A DNA stretch of 64,000 bases, from positions 41,910 to 105,909 of the forward strand of contig NZ_JAPNOA010000058.1 of the NCBI RefSeq assembly GCF_026626885.1. The letters run 5' to 3'. The notes beneath the pieces are model-generated. The model had not been told where the DNA came from and searched no databases. It saw nothing but the letters and a program-made list of their open reading frames with translations. This stretch comes from Parathalassolituus penaei. GTDB lineage: Bacteria; Pseudomonadota; Gammaproteobacteria; Pseudomonadales; Oceanobacteraceae. Positions 57,309 through 64,000 of this stretch are shown here, one piece after another. The stretch's first letter is position 1; each line of letters begins with the position of its first letter. The position numbers and the translations under genes were made by a program.

Positions 57309-58787
57309 ATGTGGAGAGAAATCAAGGTACTGCTGATTGATGACGACGAAAGTCGTCGTCATGACATGAAAGTAATTCTCGATTTTCTGGGTGAAGAAGT
57401 GATCAGCTGCCATTCAGGTAACTGGCGCAAGATTGTTGAACAGGTGACTGACAGCAGTATTGATGTAACTGCCGTGCTGGTTGGTGATGGTCACCTTCCC
57501 CAATATAACAGCCTGATTCAGGATCTCGTCAGCTGGGACAAAGGTGCACCCATCATCGTTTTGGGTAATGACCCGATTCCTCCTCGTGTTGTGGAGGGAG
57601 CACGTCGCTCTGTGATTGGTTCAGTGGACGTTCCACCATCTTATAATCGTTTGCTCGACAGTCTGCATCGTTGCCATCTGTATCGCGAGCAGTACACCCA
57701 TGCCGAAGGCCGCGGTGAACGCCGTGATATCCAGCTGTTCCGTAGCCTGGTGGGGACCAGTCGCCAGATCCAGTTGGTGCGTGAGCTCATTATGCAAGTG
57801 GCTGATAAAGACGTCAGCGTCATGATTCTGGGTGAGTCCGGTACTGGCAAAGAAGTGGTAGCTCGCAACCTTCATTACCATTCCCGTCGTCGTAACAAGC
57901 CATTTGTTCCGGTTAACTGTGGTGCCATTCCGGCCGAGCTGCTGGAAAGCGAACTGTTTGGCCACGAAAAAGGCGCGTTTACCGGTGCAATCAACAGTCG
58001 CCCCGGCCGTTTTGAAATGGCTGAAGGTGGCACCCTGTTCCTGGATGAAATTGGCGACATGCCATTAACCATGCAGGTGAAAATCCTGCGGGTTCTGCAA
58101 GAACATACCTATGAACGGGTTGGTAGCAACAAAACCTTAAAAGCCGATGTGCGAATTGTGGCAGCGACTCACAAGGACCTCGAAAAGATGATTGAGGATG
58201 GTACTTTCCGTGAAGATCTCTATTACCGTCTGAACGTATTTCCGATTGAAATGCCTTCTTTACGCGAGCGTGTCGAAGATCTGCCATTGTTGATCAACGA
58301 ACTGATCGCCCGTATGGAAAATGAAAAACGCGGCTCTATCCGCTTCAACTCGGCAGCTATCATGTCGCTCTGCCGTCACGAGTGGAACGGCAACGTGCGT
58401 GAACTCGCCAACCTGGTTGAACGTTTGGCCATTCTGTATCCGTACGGTGTTGTGGGCGTAAACGAATTACCGAAAAAATTCCGCCACTTTGACGGTGGTG
58501 AAGAAATTATGGTGCCAGAAACTGCTATGGATACTCCGGTACTGGCATCGGTTGAAGGCACTTCGGCTCAGGTTGTTACTGGGGATAATGCAGCCCTGTT
58601 ACCGGTGAACGGTCTGGATCTTCGTGAATACTTGCAAGATCTTGAATGTTCTCTGATTCAGCAAGCATTGGATGATGCTAATGGTGTGGTTGCCCGAGCT
58701 GCTGAAAAGCTCAATATTCGTCGTACCACGTTGGTTGAGAAGATGCGTAAGTACAACCTGCAGCGCAAGGAAAAGGATTACGCCTGA
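57309..58787 (+). CDS. fleQ: Flagellar master regulator FleQ (sigma-54 activator, c-di-GMP-responsive)
   Basis: FleQ activates sigma-54 flagellar promoters and, in Pseudomonas, also controls exopolysaccharide genes in response to cyclic-di-GMP. The 492-residue protein has a degenerate receiver domain (1-120). LFRS follows at 143-146, the arginine motif that binds cyclic-di-GMP. The AAA+ domain has Walker A GESGTGKE, the sigma-54 contact motif GAFTGA and Walker [14 protein letters not shown]-terminal Fis-type helix-turn-helix (about 455-485, [20 protein letters not shown]) ends it. A strong terminator follows, so fleSR is a separate unit. Confidence 0.95.
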   Translation: MWREIKVLLIDDDESRRHDMKVILDFLGEEVISCHSGNWRKIVEQVTDSSIDVTAVLVGDGHLPQYNSLIQDLVSWDKGAPIIVLGNDPIPPRVVEGARRSVIGSVDVPPSYNRLLDSLHRCHLYREQYTHAEGRGERRDIQLFRSLVGTSRQIQLVRELIMQVADKDVSVMILGESGTGKEVVARNLHYHSRRRNKPFVPVNCGAIPAELLESELFGHEKGAFTGAINSRPGRFEMAEGGTLFLDEIGDMPLTMQVKILRVLQEHTYERVGSNKTLKADVRIVAATHKDLEKMIEDGTFREDLYYRLNVFPIEMPSLRERVEDLPLLINELIARMENEKRGSIRFNSAAIMSLCRHEWNGNVRELANLVERLAILYPYGVVGVNELPKKFRHFDGGEEIMVPETAMDTPVLASVEGTSAQVVTGDNAALLPVNGLDLREYLQDLECSLIQQALDDANGVVARAAEKLNIRRTTLVEKMRKYNLQRKEKDYA

Positions 58788-58825
58788 TCCGTTTCGCACT
58801 TGTGGTGACCTCTTCGCAACATCTC

Positions 58826-58856
58826 AAAACCCGGCTTTTGCCGGGTTTTGTTTTTT
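58826..58856 (+). terminator. Terminator after fleQ
   Basis: A perfect 10-bp stem AAAACCCGGC-TTTT-GCCGGGTTTT is followed by G and six Ts. It lies 38 bp past the fleQ stop and immediately before the heptamer repeats. Confidence 0.92.
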
Positions 58857-58920
58857 GTCTGGCGTCTGGCTGGGCCGCGATCGGATCTGGCGTCTGGCGT
58901 CTGGCTGGGCCGCGATCGGA

Positions 58921-59563
58921 TCTGGCGTCTGGCGTCTGGCGTCTGGCGTCTGGCGTCTGGCGTCTGGCGTCTGGCGTCTGGCGTCTGGCGTCTGGCGTCT
59001 GGCGTCTGGCGTCTGGCGTCTGGCGTCTGGCGTCTGGCGTCTGGCGTCTGGCGTCTGGCGTCTGGCGTCTGGCGTCTGGCGTCTGGCGTCTGGCGTCTGG
59101 CGTCTGGCGTCTGGCGTCTGGCGTCTGGCGTCTGGCGTCTGGCGTCTGGCGTCTGGCGTCTGGCGTCTGGCGTCTGGCGTCTGGCGTCTGGCGTCTGGCG
59201 TCTGGCGTCTGGCGTCTGGCGTCTGGCGTCTGGCGTCTGGCGTCTGGCGTCTGGCGTCTGGCGTCTGGCGTCTGGCGTCTGGCGTCTGGCGTCTGGCGTC
59301 TGGCGTCTGGCGTCTGGCGTCTGGCGTCTGGCGTCTGGCGTCTGGCGTCTGGCGTCTGGCGTCTGGCGTCTGGCGTCTGGCGTCTGGCGTCTGGCGTCTG
59401 GCGTCTGGCGTCTGGCGTCTGGCGTCTGGCGTCTGGCGTCTGGCGTCTGGCGTCTGGCGTCTGGCGTCTGGCGTCTGGCGTCTGGCGTCTGGCGTCTGGC
59501 GTCTGGCGTCTGGCGTCTGGCGTCTGGCGTCTGGCGTCTGGCGTCTGGCGTCTGGCGTCTGGC
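58921..59563 (+). repeat. Heptamer array D-left: about 92 perfect units of TCTGGCG
   Basis: A 643-bp uninterrupted run of the 7-bp unit TCTGGCG (91 full units plus six bases) shows no variant I could find. Copies of GGGCCGCGATCGGATC stand before it at 58872 and 58907 and after it at 59565, in the same orientation. Because 7 is not a multiple of 3 and the unit has no stop in any plus frame, all three frames translate to the same heptapeptide SGVWRLA. The resulting long frames are artefacts. Confidence 0.97.
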
Positions 59564-59589
59564 TGGGCCGCGATCGGATCTGGTGGCTA

Positions 59590-59854
59590 CTCGGCTTGTT
59601 AATTGGTCAGGCTGCTTGCCCTCGTGGGGGACCTTGTCCCCCGGCCGGGCGGGCCTCCCCCTGCTTTTGCCCGACTGGGCTCGTGTCTCCGGTTTTCACC
59701 GACAGCTATTCGACCCCGGCCCGATGGCACATCCCTGTGCCCTGTCTATCGGGAAAAATAGGGCCTTGCGGGGCATCCGCCCCGGCCGGGTCGGCCGTTG
59801 CGGTGAATCCCGGCTCGCCCAGATGGGCAATTAACGGTGGCCAGCTGCGCTGGG
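59590..59854 (+). repeat. Composite repeat core, copy D (long form)
   Basis: This 265-bp module runs from CTCGGCTTGTTAATTGG to CAGCTGCGCTGGG. It is closely related to core C2 (53721-53971), with the same GC-rich hairpins (GGGGGAC-CTT-GTCCCCC). It sits between the large left array and the 16-unit right array, giving the full layout array-core-inverted array. Confidence 0.85.
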
Positions 59855-59895
59855 TGGAGTTGTGCTGAGGATTGGGTGCTGACTAGATACTGTTA

Positions 59896-60007
59896 GCCCG
59901 ACGCCCGACGCCCGACGCCCGACGCCCGACGCCCGACGCCCGACGCCCGACGCCCGACGCCCGACGCCCGACGCCCGACGCCCGACGCCCGACGCCCGAC
60001 GCCCGAC
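59896..60007 (+). repeat. Heptamer array D-right: 16 units of GCCCGAC
   Basis: Sixteen perfect 7-bp units lie here. GCCCGAC is the reverse complement of GTCGGGC, one base different from GTCTGGC of the left array. The two arrays therefore face each other as imperfect inverted tandem repeats. The sigma-54 promoter of fleS begins about 100 bp downstream. Confidence 0.95.
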
Positions 60008-60110
60008 GTTCTATATCTCTTCGCCAATTTATTGGCCTTGCGTCCATCAGGTACATCTGTCTTTTATAAAACCCTATTGATATCAATCACTTGAAGTCTC
60101 ACCGTATGGC

Positions 60111-60126
60111 TGGCACAGGGCTTGCT
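60111..60126 (+). promoter_or_regulatory. Sigma-54 promoter of fleSR
   Basis: TGGCAC-AGGGC-TTGCT is a perfect match to the RpoN consensus TGGCAC-N5-TTGCW. It lies 93 bp upstream of the fleS start. FleQ is the expected activator. Confidence 0.88.
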
Positions 60127-60219
60127 GAACACTCGATATAGCGTCGGAAATCCATCATCGGTTTTTTGGCAGTCTTCATGACTAGTGGCGTAAGTCCCAG
60201 GTTCAGCAACGAGGTAGTT

Positions 60220-61569
60220 ATGGCAACGGCGATGACTTCACGGGTCTATCAACCCGATAGCCAGTCTCTGCAGGCAATTTTGGCAGAATCCATTCTGCAC
60301 ACTGGTGATATACCGGCGTTGAATGATCCGGTTCTGGCCAATTTGGCCGAGGCTTCGCAACCAGAGTCTCTACAGGATGCCATGCGTTTGTATACAGAGA
60401 TGTCGCGGCAATTATCGGATTCCTGCGTCATGCTCGAACATCAGGTTGAACAGCTCAGTGGTGAGCTGGCGCAGGTATCGGCGCAACGAATGCAGGAGCT
60501 GGCAGAGAAAGAAGCGCTGGCGCATCAGTTACAGCAATTGCTGACCTTGTTGCCGGCGGCGGTGCTTGTTCTTGATAGTGACGGCATGATCGCTCGTGCC
60601 AACCCGGCAGCTGAACTCATGTTGTCACCTTTATATGGCCATACTTTGTGTGGGCAGCGCTGGCGCGATGTCATTCGTCGCTGTTTTTCCCCTCGTAGTG
60701 ATGACGGCCATGAAGTGTCGCTCATTAACGAGCGGCGGGTATCCCTGCAAACCACCGCGTTGCAGCAGGAGCCTGGTCAGCTGGTGCTGATTACCGATAT
60801 GACGGAAACCCGGGCGTTACAGGCCAAGCTGGCACATCACCAGCGGTTATCGGCTATGGGACGTATGGTCGCCTCGCTGGCGCATCAGGTACGCACGCCG
60901 TTGTCGGCGGCGACTCTGTACGCTGGGCACCTGGCGCGCCCGGAACTGGATGGACCCAGTCGTGAACGCTTCGCTAACAAACTGCTGGAGCGTTTGCATC
61001 ACCTTGAATGTCAGGTACGTGACATGTTGATTTTTGCCCGTGGGGACTTGCCCCGTCAGGATGAGTGCACGGTTTCTGAGTTGCTGGAGCAGCTGGCGGC
61101 AGCGATGGAGTTGCCGTTACAACAGCACAGCGCTGAATGTTTTATTAACGATCTTTGCTCTGATCTGACGCTGCGCTGCAATCGTGAAGCGCTGGTCAGT
61201 TCTCTGATGAATCTGGTCAATAACGCGCTGGAAGCCTGCAGTGATGCGGAATCACCACGGGGCCCAACCCTTCTGGAGCTGGTTGTGCGCACCACCGGTG
61301 ATATGAACAGCCCTGGTATCCTGCTGAGCCTCAGTGACAACGGTCCGGGTCTGAATCGGGAACAGAAAATCCGTGTGATGGAACCTTTCACCACCACCAA
61401 AGCCAATGGCACCGGCCTGGGGCTGGCAGTGGTTCAGGCGGTTGTGCGTGCTCACGGCGGCATGATGACCCTGGCCGACAGTGATCTTGGTGGCTTGCGT
61501 GTGAATCTGCATTTACCCCTGACGACTAACGTTTTGACCCGGGTTGTCCCAACAGGAGGTGCCGTATGA
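60220..61569 (+). CDS. fleS: Flagellar sensor histidine kinase FleS
   Basis: FleS phosphorylates FleR in the flagellar gene hierarchy. The 449-residue soluble kinase has an N-terminal coiled coil (about 65-105), a PAS domain (about 110-205, LPAAVLVLDSDGMIARANPA) and the H-box LAHQVRTPLSAATLYAG. The ATPase domain has LMNLVNNALEA (N box), LSDNGPGL (G1) and FTTTKANGTGLGLAVVQ (F/G2). No membrane helix is visible. A TTG at 60166 gives a longer frame, but ATG 60220 behind GAGG is preferred. It overlaps fleR by ATGA. Confidence 0.93.
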   Translation: MATAMTSRVYQPDSQSLQAILAESILHTGDIPALNDPVLANLAEASQPESLQDAMRLYTEMSRQLSDSCVMLEHQVEQLSGELAQVSAQRMQELAEKEALAHQLQQLLTLLPAAVLVLDSDGMIARANPAAELMLSPLYGHTLCGQRWRDVIRRCFSPRSDDGHEVSLINERRVSLQTTALQQEPGQLVLITDMTETRALQAKLAHHQRLSAMGRMVASLAHQVRTPLSAATLYAGHLARPELDGPSRERFANKLLERLHHLECQVRDMLIFARGDLPRQDECTVSELLEQLAAAMELPLQQHSAECFINDLCSDLTLRCNREALVSSLMNLVNNALEACSDAESPRGPTLLELVVRTTGDMNSPGILLSLSDNGPGLNREQKIRVMEPFTTTKANGTGLGLAVVQAVVRAHGGMMTLADSDLGGLRVNLHLPLTTNVLTRVVPTGGAV

Positions 61570-62969
61570 TTATCCTGCTGGCGGAAGACGATGCACGTCT
61601 GCGCGAAGCCCTGACCGACAGCCTTGAAATTCAGGGGCATCAGGTTATCCAGGCCGCCAATGGTTATGAAGCCTGGCGTTTACTGGAGCGTCAATTGCCC
61701 GACCTGATCCTGTCGGATATCAATATGCCACAAATGACCGGACTGGATTTGCTGGAGCGGGTACGCGCCAGTCATCGCTGGTTACCTATGGTACTGATGA
61801 CTGCCTACGGTGACGTTAATCAGGCGGTGCAGGCCATGCAGCGGGGTGCCAATGATTACCTGATGAAGCCGTTTGAGCTACGCGAACTTGAAAACCTGCT
61901 GAGGCCATTCGACAGCAGTCGTCCTCCGGTGCGGCGTAATATCGAAGAGCCTGTGTGTCAGGCCGCCAGTTCGCGGCAGTTACTACAGCTGGCTGAACGG
62001 GTCGCGATGACCGATACCACCGTACTGATTTCCGGTGAAAGTGGCACCGGCAAGGAGGTACTGGCGCGTTACATTCACCAGCATTCTGATCGTCCTCAAG
62101 GCCCGTTTGTGGCCATTAACTGTGCGGCGATCCCGGAGAACATGCTCGAAGCCATGCTGTTTGGTTATGAAAAGGGCGCTTATACCGGTGCTTACAACTC
62201 ATCTGCAGGCAAGTTTGAGCAGGCCCAGAATGGCACTCTGCTTCTGGATGAAATCAGTGAGATGGAGCCTGGTCTGCAGGCCAAATTGTTGCGGGTTTTG
62301 CAGGAACGGCAGGTGGAGCGTCTGGGCGGCAAACGGCCGCTGGATCTCAACGTGCGTATTATTGCAACGACCAACCGTGATCTGGCCGAATACGTCGCCG
62401 AAGGTCACTTCCGTGAAGACCTGTATTACCGCCTGAGCGTATTCCCGCTGGAGTGGCTGCCATTACGTCAGCGCCCAGACGATATTCTGCCGCTGGCTAA
62501 CCGTTTGCTGGCACATCATTCCGGCAAGATGAAACGTCAGGCACCACAGCTCAGTGCCGATGCTGAACAACGTCTGCTTGATCATGACTGGCCGGGTAAC
62601 GTCCGTGAGCTGGATAACTGCATGCAACGGGCGTTGATCATGCAAAACGGCCCGCGTTTGTTTGCGGGGGATCTGTTGATGACACCGGTCCCCCGAGTTC
62701 GTCCTCGTTCGGAAGCGGTCACCAGCAGCCATGCCGTGTTGTCCGACGCACCGGAACGTGACGACAGCGACCTTGGTCAGGACTTGCGTCACCGCGAAGT
62801 GGAATTGATCGTCCAGGCCCTGCGTGAAGAACCCAGTCGCAAGGATGCCGCTGAACGCCTTGGCATCAGCCCGCGCACTCTGCGTTACAAGGTGGCGCGG
62901 TTACGGGAAGAGGGCATAGACGTTGAAGACATGCTGGGGCGTATGGAGTGGGGCGTGCGGGTGAGCTGA
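61566..62969 (+). CDS. fleR: Flagellar response regulator FleR (sigma-54 activator)
   Basis: FleR, phosphorylated by FleS, activates later flagellar genes from sigma-54 promoters. The 467-residue protein has a receiver domain with phospho-acceptor Asp 51 (LILSDINMPQMTG) and Lys in LMKPF. The AAA+ domain shows [14 protein letters not shown] (the sigma-54 loop with Tyr for Phe) and LLLDEISEM. A C-terminal Fis-type helix-turn-helix (AAERLGISPRTLRYKVARL) follows. In Pseudomonas the next genes would be fliE onward. Here no flagellar structural gene follows in the 1 kb that remains. Confidence 0.94.
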   Translation: MIILLAEDDARLREALTDSLEIQGHQVIQAANGYEAWRLLERQLPDLILSDINMPQMTGLDLLERVRASHRWLPMVLMTAYGDVNQAVQAMQRGANDYLMKPFELRELENLLRPFDSSRPPVRRNIEEPVCQAASSRQLLQLAERVAMTDTTVLISGESGTGKEVLARYIHQHSDRPQGPFVAINCAAIPENMLEAMLFGYEKGAYTGAYNSSAGKFEQAQNGTLLLDEISEMEPGLQAKLLRVLQERQVERLGGKRPLDLNVRIIATTNRDLAEYVAEGHFREDLYYRLSVFPLEWLPLRQRPDDILPLANRLLAHHSGKMKRQAPQLSADAEQRLLDHDWPGNVRELDNCMQRALIMQNGPRLFAGDLLMTPVPRVRPRSEAVTSSHAVLSDAPERDDSDLGQDLRHREVELIVQALREEPSRKDAAERLGISPRTLRYKVARLREEGIDVEDMLGRMEWGVRVS

Positions 62970-63083
62970 CGAATCTCGCGGCCCGGCCGTACCAGCGGGC
63001 TGAATAACATTTAAACGGTAGAAGGGGCTGTTAGCCCCGAAAACCTGGCAACCTCATCGGCTCCCGCATCAAGCGTTGCTTTC

Positions 63084-63743
63084 TCACAACACCTTTATAA
63101 TAAAATCATTGCCTTTAAATGCCCCCGGCTCGATATAAAACCGGTTGCCCAGGTGTAACTCACCGTCGCTGACGTTGTGGCCGTGAATCACCACATCAAT
63201 ACCCGGCACCACATGCTCGGAACGGGCCTTGAACTGTCCACGGGACCAGATCGCGGCCTGGGTCTGTTTATCGTCGAGAGTTTCCAGTTGCGACCAGTGA
63301 TCCGCTGGGAACTCAGCATGGATAATCCCGTAACGAACACCGTTCCGGTTACTCACTTCAATGGCCAATGGCAGTTCTTCAATCTGGTTAAACCAGCCTT
63401 CCCACTGATCCTTACGGGTGCTGGCAATCCATTCACCACCGTTGGTTAACCACAACATCTTGTGTTCGCTATTGCCATAACGCAGCGCGTTCACCATCAG
63501 GTATTCGTGGTTGCCCAACACCGAAAAGAACCAGGGTTCATTCAGCAACGCCAGCGCCTGTTGGGATTCCGGGCCACGGTCGATCAGGTCACCAACACAA
63601 ATCAGGCGATCCTGATTGCGGTCGAATCCCATCCCTTCCAGCTGTTTGAACAGGCGTGAGACGTGACCGTGAATATCACCTACCACAAAATCCCGACCAC
63701 TTTCGTTAACGGGTAGACGCAACACTCGCGGTTTGATTTTCAT
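63084..63743 (-). CDS. PP1/2A-type metallophosphatase (PrpA/PrpB-like)
   Basis: This 219-residue calcineurin-like phosphatase has the full metal-binding motif set. GDIHGH is near residue 22, GDLIDRGPES near 50 and GNHEYLM near 76, with a later HAEF and VIHGHN. It resembles the bacterial and phage serine/threonine phosphatases PrpA, PrpB and lambda PP. Substrate may be phosphoprotein or another phosphoester. The frame reaches back to a TTG at 63755, but ATG 63743 is the more usual start. It converges on fleR; a weak hairpin (GGGGCT-GTT-AGCCCC, 63024-63038) lies between them. Confidence 0.88.
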   Translation of the reverse strand: MKIKPRVLRLPVNESGRDFVVGDIHGHVSRLFKQLEGMGFDRNQDRLICVGDLIDRGPESQQALALLNEPWFFSVLGNHEYLMVNALRYGNSEHKMLWLTNGGEWIASTRKDQWEGWFNQIEELPLAIEVSNRNGVRYGIIHAEFPADHWSQLETLDDKQTQAAIWSRGQFKARSEHVVPGIDVVIHGHNVSDGELHLGNRFYIEPGAFKGNDFIIKVL

Positions 63744-63824
63744 AACAACTGGCAACCTGACACAAATAACTCTGAATACATAATAAACCGCTACTGGCTA
63801 ACCAGCAGTGAGTGAACCAGCATG

Positions 63825-64000
63825 TTAACCGGCATGACTGCTGCGCGAATGCCCGGAAGAACGGCGTGAACGTCCGGAAGAACGACGCGAACTGCTGTCA
63901 CCGACTTCACTGGAAGATTCATGCGGGGCATAACGGGCAATCTGGGCGATTGCCAGAATCATCATAAATAGCAGAGCGTTGGATGGAATCTGCAGGTTAA
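63825..64000 (-). CDS. Partial gene, C-terminus of a membrane protein of unknown function
   Basis: An open minus-strand frame enters from beyond the window edge and stops at TAA 63825-63827. The visible residues comprise a hydrophobic segment (PSNALLFMMILAIAQIARY) and a Ser/Arg-rich tail ending SGHSRSSHAG. The start is outside the window. It is too short to assign to a family, and coding status is a moderate inference. Confidence 0.45.
   Translation of the reverse strand, partial: NLQIPSNALLFMMILAIAQIARYAPHESSSEVGDSSSRRSSGRSRRSSGHSRSSHAG

Noticed and set aside
59590-59854. A structured small RNA encoded by the repeat core
   Set aside because: The hairpins are attractive, but no promoter, terminator or covariation can be shown from this window alone, so I report it only as a repeat.
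58672-59868. Three long plus-strand frames (398, 328 and 266 residues) made of SGVWRLA repeats
   Set aside because: They are produced by a stop-free 7-bp array read in all frames, have no ribosome sites, and one begins inside fleQ. No frame is favoured.
58921-60007. CRISPR array
   Set aside because: Units are 7 bp with no spacers and there are no cas genes in the window.
63024-63038. Terminator between fleR and the phosphatase gene
   Set aside because: The 6-bp stem GGGGCT-GTT-AGCCCC has no T-run on either strand, so it is only mentioned in the phosphatase entry.

Overview
The window reads as a chromosomal segment of a marine-type gammaproteobacterium outside the Enterobacterales, most like Pseudomonadales or Oceanospirillales (inference). 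The order grpE-dnaK-dnaJ-dapB-carA-carB-greA and the FleQ/FleS/FleR flagellar regulators are typical of that group. Sodium-pump oxaloacetate decarboxylase (OadGAB), Mqo, LapD/LapG and a HapR/LuxR-like TetR regulator also fit. No rRNA, tRNA or CRISPR array was recognised. A species cannot be named from the sequence alone.

Layout. 0-13 kb is housekeeping: recN (LexA box), the heat-shock genes grpE, dnaK and dnaJ (two sigma-32 promoters), dapB, a HapR/LuxR-family regulator, carAB behind an apparent transcription attenuator, and greA. 13-25 kb holds a TonB-dependent receptor with a PepSY membrane protein, glpK-glpD, cmoA-cmoB (tRNA wobble-uridine modification) and oadGAB. 25-34 kb has dusC, an exported Nudix protein, an ECF-sigma operon with a large lipoprotein, and lapG-lapD. 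34-44 kb has mqo and a Fur-controlled operon exbB-exbD-exbD-tonB-receptor-flavoenzyme-piuC. 45-53.5 kb is a four-gene cellulose operon (bcsA-bcsB-bcsZ-bcsC). 54-63 kb is a rearranged flagellar regulatory region: a TPR-methyltransferase under its own sigma-54 promoter, fliS, fleQ, and fleSR under a second sigma-54 promoter. The window ends with a PP1-like phosphatase and a partial gene.

Two repeat families run through the accessory parts. The first is a composite element. It has a GC-rich core of about 120-265 bp, present five times, flanked by outward-facing arrays of 7-bp units of the form GTC-N-GGC / GCC-N-GAC. The arrays hold 6, 27, 92 and 16 copies. The largest is a perfect array of about 92 units between fleQ and fleS. 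One complete copy (53516-54200) is bounded by 16-bp inverted repeats. The second family is a MITE of about 280 bp with 20-bp terminal inverted repeats, present once alone and once inserted inside an older copy.

Functionally, the 31-63 kb part is rich in cyclic-di-GMP-linked lifestyle genes: LapD/LapG adhesin control, BcsA with a PilZ domain, and a FleQ that keeps the LFRS ligand motif. The iron operon couples TonB energisation to a Fiu-type catecholate siderophore receptor and a PiuC/YbiX-type dioxygenase. Product calls rest on reading motifs and family resemblance; no database search was run.
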